Below are positions 39,980-51,092 of a DNA stretch of 64,000 nucleotides, piece after piece (the stretch's first letter is position 1; each line of letters starts with the position of its first letter). The DNA is from Woeseiaceae bacterium (GTDB lineage Bacteria > Pseudomonadota > Gammaproteobacteria > Steroidobacterales > Woeseiaceae), in assembly GCA_013043165.1 (NCBI GenBank), contig JABDOQ010000017.1, forward strand, positions 17,384 through 81,383. The letters run 5' to 3'. The notes under the pieces were generated by a model. That model saw only the letters and a list, made by a program, of their open reading frames with translations, had not been told where the DNA came from and made no database searches. A program made the translations under genes and the position numbers.

Positions 39980-40980
39980 AGATCCAGGCAAATCAGCTCT
40001 CGTCTCATCTCAAGAAATCGCTCGCACCTTGCTACCTCGTTACCGGTGATGAACACCTGCTCGTCGCGGAGGCGCTGGATGCGATTCGCGAGGCGGCACG
40101 GCAGCGCGGTTTCGGTATGCGTGAGCTGCACGTTGCGACGGCCGGTTTCGACTGGCTGCAGCTTGCCGCGTCGAGCGCTAACCTGTCGCTGTTCGCCGAA
40201 CGGCGCATGATCGAGCTGCGACTGCCGACCGGCAAGCCCGGACGTGCTGGCGGTGAGGCGATTATCGAGCTCGTGCGACAGTCCGGACCCGAGACTCTGT
40301 TCATTGTTACGGCGCCGAAGCTGGATCGAAGCGCCGCTGCCTCGAAATGGGCAAAGACGATCGATCAAAAGGGCGTCAGTCTGCCGATCTGGCCCATCGG
40401 TATTCGCGAGCTGCCGGGCTGGATCGCCAATCGCATGCGCAGCGCCGGACTGCAGCCCGAGCGCGATGTCGTCACGCTTATTGCCGATCGTGTCGAGGGC
40501 AACCTGCTCGCGGCCGGCCAGGAAATCGAGAAGCTGCGTTTGCTGCTCGGCGAAGGACCTGTCAGCGTCGAGGATGTCAGCAACGCGGTCGTCAACAGCA
40601 GTCGCTACGATGTCTACAAACTTGCTGATGCCGCCATGGCCGGCGATGCGACGCGCGCGGTCAGGATCCTGGGTGGCCTTCGCTCGGAAGGCGTCGAGCC
40701 GGTCATCGTCATGTGGGCGCTCACTCGCGAACTGCGCACGCTTTCGAAACTTGATGACGTTATTCGCCAGGGCGGTGATCTCGGCAGCGCGATGCAGAAG
40801 AACGGCGTTTGGCGTAATCGTCAGGGGCTTGTGCGTAGCTGTATCGGACGACACCAGCGCGGTTCCTTTAACCGCATGTTGAAATCTGCGGGGCGTGCCG
40901 ATGCGGCGGCCAAAGGACAGCGCGCCGGGGATCCGTGGCAGATGGCGTGCGATCTCGTCGTTGGAATGGCGCGCCTATGA
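39976..40980 (+). CDS. holA: DNA polymerase III subunit delta
   Basis: 334 residues, clamp-loader wrench that opens the beta clamp. CYLVTGDEHLLVAEALDAIR (about 18-37), SLFAERRMIELRLPTGKPG (near 73-91) and the C-terminal helical domain (YDVYKLADAAMAGD...ALTRELRTL) match HolA. TTG start. nadD overlaps the stop (ATGA). In most relatives holA directly follows lptE; here about 4.8 kb separate them. Confidence 0.93.
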   Translation: MKIQANQLSSHLKKSLAPCYLVTGDEHLLVAEALDAIREAARQRGFGMRELHVATAGFDWLQLAASSANLSLFAERRMIELRLPTGKPGRAGGEAIIELVRQSGPETLFIVTAPKLDRSAAASKWAKTIDQKGVSLPIWPIGIRELPGWIANRMRSAGLQPERDVVTLIADRVEGNLLAAGQEIEKLRLLLGEGPVSVEDVSNAVVNSSRYDVYKLADAAMAGDATRAVRILGGLRSEGVEPVIVMWALTRELRTLSKLDDVIRQGGDLGSAMQKNGVWRNRQGLVRSCIGRHQRGSFNRMLKSAGRADAAAKGQRAGDPWQMACDLVVGMARL

Positions 40981-41636
40981 GGCCGATGGGTGTTTTCGGT
41001 GGCACTTTCGATCCGATTCACTACGGCCATTTGCGGACGGCGTTCGAGATGCTGCAGGCGTTACGTTTCGAGGAAGTTCGCTTCATTCCCTGTGGTGATC
41101 CGCCGCACCGCGGCACAACTTTTGCCGCGGGCCCGCAGCGTTTGCGCATGGTTGAGCTGGCTGTGTCCGGAATGGAAGGATTCGCGGTTGATGACCGGGA
41201 ACTTCGGCGCAAAGGGCCGTCGTACACGATCGATACGCTTTTGGCCTTGCGCAGGGAATTTCCGCATCGGGCATTGGGTCTGATAGTGGGAATGGACGCG
41301 TATCTCGGTTTCACAGGATGGCATCGTTGGAATGAAATTCTGGATGTCGCACACATTGTCGTCGCGCACCGTCCGGGCTGGAAAGCACCGGATATCGGCC
41401 CGCTGGGTGAGCTGATTACCGAGTTCGGTACACATCGTGTCGACGACCTGCACGATACGCCGAACGGGCGGATTCACATTCACGCCGTGACGCAGCTCGA
41501 GATTGCGTCAACCGAAATTCGCGATCTTATCGCTGCGGGTCGCGATCCGACATTTCTGATGCCGGACGCCGTTCGCGACGAGATCGAAAACAGCGGTTGT
41601 TACGTACGGGGAGAGTCTCGTGATGAGGCATCGTAG
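40977..41636 (+). CDS. nadD: nicotinate-nucleotide adenylyltransferase
   Basis: 219 residues, NAD synthesis from nicotinate mononucleotide. The nucleotidyltransferase motif is GGTFDPIHYGH (8-18), and the C-terminal STEIRDLIAAGRD corresponds to the ISSTxIR motif. The ATG at 40977 overlaps the holA stop; upstream in-frame ATGs lie inside holA. A 75-bp gap follows before rsfS. Confidence 0.95.
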   Translation: MRPMGVFGGTFDPIHYGHLRTAFEMLQALRFEEVRFIPCGDPPHRGTTFAAGPQRLRMVELAVSGMEGFAVDDRELRRKGPSYTIDTLLALRREFPHRALGLIVGMDAYLGFTGWHRWNEILDVAHIVVAHRPGWKAPDIGPLGELITEFGTHRVDDLHDTPNGRIHIHAVTQLEIASTEIRDLIAAGRDPTFLMPDAVRDEIENSGCYVRGESRDEAS

Positions 41637-41711
41637 TGGCGTAACGTGTTTGCGCGAAATGAAGTCGGAAATCAGTTGGGAGTCGAATTTGAAGATTATC
41701 GAGATCCGTGA

Positions 41712-42065
41712 ATGAACAGCAACAAGCTAACGAAGCTGATCATTGACGCGCTGGAAGACGTCAAAGCCCAGCACATCGTCAAACTCGATGTGCGCGACAT
41801 GACGACAGTAACGGACTACATGATCATCGCCAGCGGCACGTCCAGTCGTCACGTCAAGGCGCTGGTTGATAGCGTCGCTGAAAAGGCCAAAAAGGCCGGC
41901 CATCGGGCCATTGGTGTCGAGGGTGAGGAAGGCGGCGAGTGGGTCTTGCTTGATCTGCAGGATGCCCTGGTACATGTGATGCTGCCGAAGGTGCGCGAAT
42001 TCTATAACCTGGAGAAACTCTGGTCGATTGTGCCGACCGGGGACGCTACGGCAACCGACGGATAA
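41712..42065 (+). CDS. rsfS: ribosomal silencing factor RsfS
   Basis: 117 residues. [20 protein letters not shown] (about 26-45), HVKALVDSV and [21 protein letters not shown] are the RsfS/Iojap signatures. It binds L14 and blocks subunit joining in stationary phase. rlmH starts 3 bp downstream. Confidence 0.95.
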   Translation: MNSNKLTKLIIDALEDVKAQHIVKLDVRDMTTVTDYMIIASGTSSRHVKALVDSVAEKAKKAGHRAIGVEGEEGGEWVLLDLQDALVHVMLPKVREFYNLEKLWSIVPTGDATATDG

Positions 42066-42068
42066 GGC

Positions 42069-42539
42069 GTGCACATCAGACTATTTGCCGTCGGTGACCG
42101 CCAACCTTCCTGGGTGGAGGAGGCCTTCGGAATATATACCGCGCGATTCCCACGTGAGTGGAAGTTTCGTCTCGACTCGATCGCTGCTGCGCGACGCAGC
42201 AAAAATGAAAAATCGCAACAAGCGATGGCGGCGGAAGGAGAGCAGATACTCGCCAGGCTCGGTGCGACGGAGCAGGTTGTCCTCCTCGACGAGCGAGGCA
42301 AAGAGCTGACGAGTCGGATACTCGCGGCCAGGCTCGCTAATTGGCAAACGGAGAGCCGCGACCTGTGCTTTGTCATCGGTGGCCCCGACGGCGTTTCTGA
42401 TGCAATCCGGCAACGCGCAGACTTTACCTGGTCGCTGTCGCGACTGACATTGCCGCACGGTATGGCGCGAGTGCTGGTAGCAGAACAACTGTATCGTGCG
42501 TGGTCGCTACAGACCGGCCACCCGTACCATCGAGCCTGA
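42069..42539 (+). CDS. rlmH: 23S rRNA pseudouridine1915 N3-methyltransferase
   Basis: 156 residues, SPOUT fold, methylates pseudouridine 1915 of 23S rRNA. The SAM knot is visible as VIGGPDGVSDAIR (about 101-113) and LSRLTLPHGMARVLVAEQLYRAW at the C-terminus. GTG start. The maf gene starts 4 bp after its stop. Confidence 0.95.
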   Translation: MHIRLFAVGDRQPSWVEEAFGIYTARFPREWKFRLDSIAAARRSKNEKSQQAMAAEGEQILARLGATEQVVLLDERGKELTSRILAARLANWQTESRDLCFVIGGPDGVSDAIRQRADFTWSLSRLTLPHGMARVLVAEQLYRAWSLQTGHPYHRA

Positions 42540-42543
42540 GAGA

Positions 42544-43149
42544 TTGGCCATTGCCTCGCAACCATCGCTGTGCCTGGCATCGTCGTCGCCGCGGCGCCAG
42601 GAAATTCTAAAGGCACTGCGGCTCGAGTTCCTGGTCAAAGAAATTGTCGTGAATGAAGACCGGCTGGCAGGTGAGACGCCGCAACAGATGGTCGTCAGGC
42701 TGGCGGCGGCGAAGGCTCGTGCGGCGGAGGTGGAAGCGTCCTGCCTCGTCATCGGGTCCGATACCATTGTCGTGCTCGGTGACGAAGTGCTTGGCAAGCC
42801 GCGACACCGGGACGAGGCCGTCGCGATGATCTTGCGTTTGTCGGGACGCCGTCATTGTGTACTGACCGGCGTCGCGCTGCGTGGCCCGGGCGGCGTGCAG
42901 ACTGCACTCAGTTCGACAGACGTGTGGTTTCGCGAAATCAGTCGCGACGAGGCGCTCGCATACTGGCACAGTGGAGAGCCGCGCGACAAAGCGGGCGCGT
43001 ACGGCATACAGGGGCTTGGCGGCGCTTTTGTCGAGGCGATAAAGGGCAGCTATTCGGGCGTCGTTGGATTGCCCGTCTTCGAGACCACACGATTGCTGCA
43101 GGATGCCGGGATCGACGTATTGGCAAAGCAGAGTGACCATGACGGATGA
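42544..43149 (+). CDS. maf: Maf-like nucleoside triphosphate pyrophosphatase (YhdE type)
   Basis: 201 residues. LCLASSSPRRQEILK (about 9-23) is the Maf phosphate-binding motif. LVIGSDTIVVLGDEVLGKP carries the catalytic Asp, and DKAGAYGIQGLG is the conserved late block. Position directly before rng matches yhdE of E. coli (dTTP/UTP pyrophosphatase). TTG start at 42544 after GAGAGA; the longer ATG frame from 42496 overlaps rlmH and lacks a Shine-Dalgarno. Overlaps rng by 11 bp. Confidence 0.9.
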   Translation: MAIASQPSLCLASSSPRRQEILKALRLEFLVKEIVVNEDRLAGETPQQMVVRLAAAKARAAEVEASCLVIGSDTIVVLGDEVLGKPRHRDEAVAMILRLSGRRHCVLTGVALRGPGGVQTALSSTDVWFREISRDEALAYWHSGEPRDKAGAYGIQGLGGAFVEAIKGSYSGVVGLPVFETTRLLQDAGIDVLAKQSDHDG

Positions 43150-44617
43150 ATCGTTAAAAGAAGAAATTCTGATCAACGTGACGACGACCGAAGTGCGTGC
43201 GGCGCTGCTGGAGAACGGCGTGCTGCAGGAAGTGCATATCGAACGAGCGGCCCGCCGTGGATTGATCAGCAACATTTACAAGGGCCATGTGTTGCGGGTG
43301 TTACCCGGCATGCAGGCGGCATTTATCGACATTGGCCTGGAGCGCACCGCTTTTCTGCATGCTTCCGATATCGCTCCGGGCCGGGGACAAGACAGTTCGG
43401 ACGAGGTGCCGCCCATACGTGACCTCGTTCGTGAAGGTGACGAGATCATGGTGCAGGTTGCAAAGGACCCGCTGGGCAACAAGGGAGCACGATTGACGAC
43501 ATTCATTACTTTGCCTTCCAGGCATCTTGTGCTGCTGCCGTGCAGCGATGCTGTCGGTATCTCGGCACGCATCGAAGATGAAGGCGAACGCGAGCGACTT
43601 CGCGGCGTTGTTGAAGAAATTCTGGCCGAGAGAAACCTGGACTGTGGAGTCATCGTGCGTACCGTTGCCGAAGGCATGGACGGGGAGGCCCTGCTCGCCG
43701 ACCTGAAGTACACGCTCAAGTTGTGGGAGGTTGTTCAGGAACGGTGCAGCAAGACCCGTGTAAAAATGCTGGTACATGAGGATCTTTCGCTGCCGCTGAG
43801 GGTTCTTCGGGACATGGTCACCAGCGAAATCGAGCGTATCCTCGTCGATTCTGAGGATGATTTCACTGCCATGCAGGAATTCGCCGACACCTATTTGCCG
43901 GATATCGAGCCAAAGCTGGAGTTTTACCAGCGGCGCCGGCCGATTTTCGACCTGCACGGCATCGAAGATGAGATTCGCAAATCGCTGGATCGAAGTATTC
44001 CTTTGAAATCAGGAGGTTATTTGATATTCGACCAGACCGAGGCGATGACGACCGTCGATATCAATACGGGTGGCTATGTTGGTCATCGCAACCTCGAAGA
44101 GACGATCTACCGGACGAATCTCGAGGCCGCTGTTGCGATCGCGCGGCAGCTGCGCCTGCGAAACCTGGGCGGCATCATCATCATCGATTTTATTGATATG
44201 GAAGAACCGGATCACCGTGAAAACGTGCTGCACGTGCTGGAGCAGTCGCTGGCGCGGGATCACGCGCGAACCCAGATCACGCCGGTATCGCCTTTGGGCC
44301 TGGTCGAAATGACACGAAAACGAACGCGAGAAAGCCTGCAACATATTCTGTGTGAAGACTGTCCAAGCTGCGCCGGCCGCGGCTTTCTGATGACGGCTGA
44401 GACCGTCTGTTTTGAAATTTTTCGAGAGACCATACGGCAATCGAGACAATTTGAATTCGACGAGGTGCTGGTGCTGGCACACCAGAACGTCATTGAACTG
44501 TTGCTGGATGAACAAGCCAGGAGCCTTGCCGAACTGGAACAACAGACCGGCAAGTCGATCCGACTGCAGACGGAGTCACTGTATGTCCAGGATCAGTTTG
44601 ACGTTGTATTGATGTAG
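43139..44617 (+). CDS. rng: ribonuclease G
   Basis: 492 residues. The S1 domain lies at about 36-125 (GLISNIYKGHVLRVLPGMQA). The catalytic core carries MTTVDINTGGYVG and GGIIIIDFIDM with the Mg2+ Asp residues. CEDCPSCAGRGF is the zinc-link motif that joins subunits. Length matches E. coli RNase G (489), and it lacks the long RNase E tail. Matures 16S 5' ends and degrades some mRNAs. ATG at 43139 chosen to match family start. Confidence 0.95.
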   Translation: MTDESLKEEILINVTTTEVRAALLENGVLQEVHIERAARRGLISNIYKGHVLRVLPGMQAAFIDIGLERTAFLHASDIAPGRGQDSSDEVPPIRDLVREGDEIMVQVAKDPLGNKGARLTTFITLPSRHLVLLPCSDAVGISARIEDEGERERLRGVVEEILAERNLDCGVIVRTVAEGMDGEALLADLKYTLKLWEVVQERCSKTRVKMLVHEDLSLPLRVLRDMVTSEIERILVDSEDDFTAMQEFADTYLPDIEPKLEFYQRRRPIFDLHGIEDEIRKSLDRSIPLKSGGYLIFDQTEAMTTVDINTGGYVGHRNLEETIYRTNLEAAVAIARQLRLRNLGGIIIIDFIDMEEPDHRENVLHVLEQSLARDHARTQITPVSPLGLVEMTRKRTRESLQHILCEDCPSCAGRGFLMTAETVCFEIFRETIRQSRQFEFDEVLVLAHQNVIELLLDEQARSLAELEQQTGKSIRLQTESLYVQDQFDVVLM

Positions 44618-44639
44618 GTATCGGAGTAGCTGCCAGGAA

Positions 44640-47600
44640 ATGAAATTCTTTCTGCAACGCCTGTTCAAATTCGCTGCGTACACTGCGGCCGGCGTTGTTA
44701 TTTTACTGGCCATCGCCGTAGGTTTGTTTCGACTTTTTCTGCCGCGGTTGCCAGAGTACCAGGACGATATCAAGAGCTGGGCCAGCGCAGCAATCGGCAT
44801 GGAGGTCGAGTTTTCCGGAATGGATGCGCGCTGGGGGCTGAGCGGGCCGGAGCTCCTGTTCCGCGATACGGCACTCGTTCGTGTGGAGGGCCAATCCCGC
44901 GTCGTGGCGGCTGAAGAAGTGCGGGTCGGCATCGCGCTGACACGCCTGCTTGTTGAAGGCGTCAGGGTTGTCGATCGCGTTGTGATCCGTGGTGCGAGTA
45001 TTGAAGTACGCCAGCTTGAGGATGGGCAGTGGTGGATTCAAGGAGCTCCCGCTGAAGAGCTGCTCGAAATGAATAAGGGTCGCAGTCCCGGCCAGTCCGA
45101 TGTCGAGTTGATCGGTCAGGACATCGAGATCGCTTTTCTGCAGCCGCGCGACGAGCGGCCAAAATTTTTTGAAATTCCGCGCGTAGCCGTGAGTGTCGAC
45201 AGGAATCGTATCGCACTGGATGCGGACCTTCGTTTGCCTGAAGACCTGGGCCGGCAGCTCGGCATTGCGGCCACGCAACTGCTTACGCCGCCAGAGGAAG
45301 AACGTCATTGGGACATAGTCGTCGAGGCCGATGACATCGACCTGGGCGGGTGGTCGCGTCTGCGCAGGAGCAGCGATCGTCGTGCGCTATCCGGTACTGG
45401 CGACGCCGATTTTTCGATTGCCTATGCCGATGGCCGTGTTCGAAGCGCCAGCGCTGACATCGACTTCACCGGGATTTCGCTCAAACCAGATCAACTTTTC
45501 GATATGCGCGGCCGGTTTGAGCTCGATGTTGCAGCGGATGGCTGGCTCGTCGCCGCCGAAGAACTTCAGATTGCGACAACCGACCACGAATGGCCGGAGG
45601 CGTCATTGCGAGCCGAGGTCAGTACGGACGCCACGGGAAAAGTCGTGTTGATGGACGTTCGTGCCTCGTACCTCGACCTGCAGGACGCCAGCCTGTTCAT
45701 ACCGTTGCTCGATGCTGATCGACAACAGCAACTATCGAGTTACGCGCCGAGCGGCAGGGTGCGCAACCTGATTGCGACTGTGTCCGATATCGGTTCGGAT
45801 TCACCGCGCTTTGATATTGCCGCAGAGCTGGATTCAGCAGGCGTGGCCGCCGATGGCAGCCGCCCTGGCGTAAGGGGTTTTTCCGGCGTGTTGCGCGCAA
45901 ACCGACAGGGCGGTCGCGTCGAGATTCGCTCGACCGACATGGTGATCGACATGCCCGACTACATTGCGAGTCCAATTGATGTCGACTCCGCTGAGGGCAC
46001 AGTAATCTGGCGAAGCGGAGACGCCAAAACGACAGTGCTGTCGGATAGTATTCGAATTCGTAACAAGGTTTTCGATAGCCAGAGCAACGTGCAATTGATC
46101 ATGTATGCCGGAGAGTCGTCACCGGAAATCGATCTTGATGCAACGTGGAGCATTACCGACGTCTCTGAAGCGAAAAATTATATTCCGCAGAAGATCATCA
46201 AGCCCAAGTTGTACAACTGGTTCCAGTCTGCGCTCGTGAAAGGCGCGATACCCCGCGGCACAACAACGCTGAACGGTCCCCTGGATAAGTTTCCGTTCGA
46301 TAACGGTGAGGGCAGGTTTCTCGTGCAGGCATCGGTTCGTAACCTGACGTTCAAGTATCAACCGCGATGGCCGGCTACCGACCGGTCCGACATGGAGGTT
46401 GTTCTCGACAACATGCGCTTGTACTCGGTGAGCAACCGATCTGTCAGCGCGGGCAATCAAACGGTCGATGCCAAGATCGAGATTGCGGACTTGCGAGATC
46501 CGGTCCTTACGATTGATGCTTTCTCGACAGGTACTCTTGAGACGATTCGAGCTTTCTCGATGCAAAGCCCGATCGGTGACGTTTTTGGTGGCCAGCTGGA
46601 TCGCGTCACCGTATCAGGAGAAGCGTCGTTCGCGCTCGATCTGATGGTGCCGCTGAAGAATCCAAAGGGATTCGAATTCACGACCCGCGTGAGGAGCAAC
46701 AACGGTACGCTCGCGGTTGCCGGTTTTCCGGCTCAAATTACCGACCTGATCGGCGAAGTGACGATCGCGCGGGACAACATTTCGACCGAATCTCTCGGTG
46801 CGCAATTTCTTGGTGAGCCGGTCGTAATTGATCTCGCAAATTCGGATGACCCGCGATTCAGTGTTGTTGCGAGTACAAAAGGATTTGTAGCCGCGGGAGC
46901 AATCATTGAAGAGCTCGGCATGCCGCTCGAGGGCCTGATCAGCGGTGGAACGGACTATGAATCGCGCATACTTTTTCCGCGCGGCAAACAGGAAACCCCT
47001 GTCCCGCTGACAATTCAAATCGACACTGACCTCGAAGGCCTCGGTTTTGCTCTCCCCGAACCGATGGGCAAGCCTGATGCGACGGCCATGAAAGTCAGGG
47101 GCGACATTCGATTTATACCGGGGGGCGAAACAATTGAAAGCGCCGGGTTTGCCGAGAACGGCATCGCCTGGCAGCTCGTGTTCAATCGCCCCGAAGACAG
47201 CTGGGACTTTGATCGCGGCGTGGTCACGATTGGCGGCGATGCCGTGCAGCCCGCCGAGACTCGTGGCCTGCATATCCGCGGCGATGCAAGCATTGTTCGC
47301 CTCGACGATTGGCTCAGTCTGTCGCGCAGCGGTGACAGGGAACTCGGCACGGCCGACCGGATTCGTTCAATCGATGTGCTTGTAGATGATCTTTACGCTG
47401 TGGGTCAGCACCTGCAGGGGCATCGCGTGCGCGTGGATCGCAGTGCACGCGACTGGCTCGTTCAGCTCGACGGTGAGGACGTCGTGGGCTCCGTGTTCGT
47501 ACCGTATGACTTCGGATCTGACCGCGCGATGGTTCTGGAAATGGAGCGTATGCACCTGCCCGGTGACGATGAGGCCACCAATGAGCCGTCGCTGCTGGAC

Positions 47601-48470
47601 CCGAGGAAGTTGCCGCCAATTACATTGACGGCCGATGACTTCGCGCTCGGCAATCGGCAACTGGGTGCGATTGAGGTCCTCGTGGAACGTGTCGAAGATG
47701 GCCTCGAAGCCAGGACGATCAAGACAAAAGACAAGAGTTTCGACATCGTCGGCACGGGCAGATGGATTGCCGACGCGTCGGACCCACTCGGGAGCCGCAC
47801 GTCAGTGCAGGCAACGCTAACAAGCACTGACGTCATGCAGACAATGAACCGCCTCGATTTTACGCCCGGCATAGTCAGTGACCAGATGAACGCAGTCATC
47901 GACCTCAGTTGGTCCGGGGGTCCGCGTGCCGATTTCCTCGATGTTCTGGATGGAGAAGTGCAGGTGCAGTTCGGAAACGGCCAGCTTGAGGAAGTTGAAC
48001 CGGGCGCGGGACGCATGTTCGGGCTCATGAGTGTCGTCGCGCTGCCCCGTCGCCTGTCGCTTGATTTCCGCGACGTGTTCAACAAGGGCTTCGGTTTTGA
48101 CAAAATCGCCGGTACATTTCGCATTGTCGATGGGGAATCGTATACCTGCGACCTGTCACTTGAAGGTCCTGCCGCTGATATCGGTATTGTGGGGCGCGCA
48201 AGCCTTGCCAGCCGTGACTACGACCAGGTGGCCGTGGTCAGCGCAAATGTGGGCAATACGCTCCCTATTGTCGGCGCCATGGTAGGAGGGCCGCCGGCCG
48301 CCGCCGCCCTGCTGATCTTTTCGCAGATCTTCAAAAAGCCGCTGCAGGAGGTCGGCCAGGTCTACTACGGCATCAGCGGCCCCTGGGATGAGCCGCTTGT
48401 TGACGGCACCGATTCCGCCGACTTCGTGAGCCACGGCGAACTCGCCGGCTGCGTTGCAGGTGCAGAGTAG
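44640..48470 (+). CDS. yhdP: YhdP family AsmA-like phospholipid-transport protein
   Basis: 1276 residues. One N-terminal helix (about 13-33, AAYTAAGVVILLAIAVGLF) anchors a very long periplasmic beta-groove region. DUF3971 fills the first part, and an AsmA-like C-terminal region (DGEVQVQFGNGQLEEVEPGAGR near 1112) completes it. In E. coli, YhdP, TamB and YdbH carry phospholipids between the membranes. Length is close to the E. coli protein (1266) and the gene order rng-yhdP-nitrilase-tldD is conserved. Confidence 0.93.
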   Translation: MKFFLQRLFKFAAYTAAGVVILLAIAVGLFRLFLPRLPEYQDDIKSWASAAIGMEVEFSGMDARWGLSGPELLFRDTALVRVEGQSRVVAAEEVRVGIALTRLLVEGVRVVDRVVIRGASIEVRQLEDGQWWIQGAPAEELLEMNKGRSPGQSDVELIGQDIEIAFLQPRDERPKFFEIPRVAVSVDRNRIALDADLRLPEDLGRQLGIAATQLLTPPEEERHWDIVVEADDIDLGGWSRLRRSSDRRALSGTGDADFSIAYADGRVRSASADIDFTGISLKPDQLFDMRGRFELDVAADGWLVAAEELQIATTDHEWPEASLRAEVSTDATGKVVLMDVRASYLDLQDASLFIPLLDADRQQQLSSYAPSGRVRNLIATVSDIGSDSPRFDIAAELDSAGVAADGSRPGVRGFSGVLRANRQGGRVEIRSTDMVIDMPDYIASPIDVDSAEGTVIWRSGDAKTTVLSDSIRIRNKVFDSQSNVQLIMYAGESSPEIDLDATWSITDVSEAKNYIPQKIIKPKLYNWFQSALVKGAIPRGTTTLNGPLDKFPFDNGEGRFLVQASVRNLTFKYQPRWPATDRSDMEVVLDNMRLYSVSNRSVSAGNQTVDAKIEIADLRDPVLTIDAFSTGTLETIRAFSMQSPIGDVFGGQLDRVTVSGEASFALDLMVPLKNPKGFEFTTRVRSNNGTLAVAGFPAQITDLIGEVTIARDNISTESLGAQFLGEPVVIDLANSDDPRFSVVASTKGFVAAGAIIEELGMPLEGLISGGTDYESRILFPRGKQETPVPLTIQIDTDLEGLGFALPEPMGKPDATAMKVRGDIRFIPGGETIESAGFAENGIAWQLVFNRPEDSWDFDRGVVTIGGDAVQPAETRGLHIRGDASIVRLDDWLSLSRSGDRELGTADRIRSIDVLVDDLYAVGQHLQGHRVRVDRSARDWLVQLDGEDVVGSVFVPYDFGSDRAMVLEMERMHLPGDDEATNEPSLLDPRKLPPITLTADDFALGNRQLGAIEVLVERVEDGLEARTIKTKDKSFDIVGTGRWIADASDPLGSRTSVQATLTSTDVMQTMNRLDFTPGIVSDQMNAVIDLSWSGGPRADFLDVLDGEVQVQFGNGQLEEVEPGAGRMFGLMSVVALPRRLSLDFRDVFNKGFGFDKIAGTFRIVDGESYTCDLSLEGPAADIGIVGRASLASRDYDQVAVVSANVGNTLPIVGAMVGGPPAAAALLIFSQIFKKPLQEVGQVYYGISGPWDEPLVDGTDSADFVSHGELAGCVAGAE

Positions 48471-48503
48471 AATACGGCGAGTTTTGGCGAACCGGAAGCA
48501 ACG

Positions 48504-49319
48504 ATGCGTGTAGCAGCCATTCAGATGAACAGCGGGCCCGAAGTAACGGCCAACCTGGATCTCGCCGCCAGTTTGCTGGCCGAGGCCGCTCGGGATGGCT
48601 GCATGCTGGCCGTTTTGCCGGAAAACTTTGCGCTGATGCCGGAACGAGCGACCGACAAGGCACAATACGCCGAGGAGCCGGATAAAGGGCCCATACAGAA
48701 ATTCCTCGCGGACACAGCCCGACGCCACAAGCTCTGGGTCGTGGCCGGAAGCATGCCGCTGGTGTCGCCGGACATTGCTGCGGGGCGCGTCTATGGTGCG
48801 TGCCCGGTTTACAGTCCCGATGGCGAAGCCAGGGCGCTGTACCGGAAGATTCACCTGTTCGATGTCGATCTGGTGGACAATCAGGAGTCCTATCGGGAGT
48901 CACGATCGATGTATCCGGGCGATGAGGTCGTTGCCGTAAATACGCCGTGCGGACGCCTGGGCCTGTCGATTTGCTACGACCTGAGGTTTCCGGAGATGTT
49001 CAGGCATCTCGTCGATGATGGTGCGACCGTTTTTACGGTGCCGGCTGCGTTCACGGTTACCACCGGCAAAGCGCACTGGCACATTCTATTGCGTGCGAGG
49101 GCGATAGAAAATCTGGCATATGTTATTGCAGCGGGGCAATATGGCCAGCATCCGGACCAGCGTTCGACGTTCGGACACTCGCTGATTTGTGATCCCTGGG
49201 GCCGCGTCCTGGCCGAACGGGCCGACGGCGACTGTATTGTCACGGCGGACATCGATCCCGAGCTACCGGCGAGGCTGCGGAGCGAGTTTCCGGCGCTGGC
49301 GAATCGTAAATTGAAATAG
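48504..49319 (+). CDS. carbon-nitrogen hydrolase (Nit2-like omega-amidase type)
   Basis: 271 residues. The nitrilase triad is E40 (LPENFAL), K115 (YRKIHLFDVD) and C157 (SICYDLRFPEMFR). FDVDLVDNQESYRESRSMYP is typical of the Nit1/Nit2 branch, whose known activity is hydrolysis of deaminated glutathione or alpha-keto acid amides. It lies between yhdP and tldD as in many gammaproteobacteria. The stop codon region is duplicated (49307-49333). Confidence 0.9.
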   Translation: MRVAAIQMNSGPEVTANLDLAASLLAEAARDGCMLAVLPENFALMPERATDKAQYAEEPDKGPIQKFLADTARRHKLWVVAGSMPLVSPDIAAGRVYGACPVYSPDGEARALYRKIHLFDVDLVDNQESYRESRSMYPGDEVVAVNTPCGRLGLSICYDLRFPEMFRHLVDDGATVFTVPAAFTVTTGKAHWHILLRARAIENLAYVIAAGQYGQHPDQRSTFGHSLICDPWGRVLAERADGDCIVTADIDPELPARLRSEFPALANRKLK

Positions 49320-49333
49320 GTAAATTGAAATAG
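49307..49333 (+). repeat. 14-bp tandem duplication across the nitrilase stop codon
   Basis: TAAATTGAAATAGG (49307-49320) is followed at once by TAAATTGAAATAG (49321-49333). The duplication copies the end of the gene including its stop, leaving an extra copy in the 24-bp gap before tldD. A recent slippage event is the simplest reading. Confidence 0.9.
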
Positions 49334-49343
49334 TGAGTCAAAC

Positions 49344-50795
<1,452 letters not shown>

Positions 50796-50850
50796 TACTG
50801 TCCTTTCAGCATTTCACATAATTGAATTACCGCCGTTTCACGATGCACAG

Positions 50851-50866
50851 TGTGAGATGCCTCACT
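50851..50866 (+). promoter_or_regulatory. near-consensus CRP site, class II position
   Basis: TGTGA-GATGCC-TCACT (TGTGA-N6-TCACA consensus, one mismatch) is centred at 50858.5. A TAGAGT hexamer at 50888-50893 would be the -10 and give a start near 50900, which puts the site at about -41.5, the classic class II spacing. It serves the 56-residue gene at 50922. GTGAG...CTCAC within it also reads as a hairpin. Confidence 0.55.
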
Positions 50867-50921
50867 TCATTCGATATATGCCTGATGTAGAGTCGCACTA
50901 TCTCTGAGGAGGGATTCGACA

Positions 50922-51092
50922 ATGGCATTCGAGAATACAATTACAGAACAAGACGTGGACGCCAACGCACAGCAGCTCGTGCACGGATTGCGCGGCGATA
51001 GCAGTGAAATCGAGCCAGACCTGGCCGTGGATGGCCTGTCGGATTCCATACTCTCGCGGCTCCTCGGTCTGTTCGGTGTCGGACGCCGTTAG
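50922..51092 (+). CDS. 56-residue acidic small protein with amphipathic C-terminus
   Basis: ATG at 50922 after GAGGAGGG, a strong Shine-Dalgarno. Residues 1-38 are acidic (EQDVDANAQQL; SSEIEPDLAVDGL). Residues 39-56 form a hydrophobic stretch ending in two Arg (LSRLLGLFGVGRR). No signal peptide or domain is seen. The CRP-like site upstream, the ribosome binding site and the hairpin directly at the stop support a real gene. Function unknown. Confidence 0.6.
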   Translation: MAFENTITEQDVDANAQQLVHGLRGDSSEIEPDLAVDGLSDSILSRLLGLFGVGRR

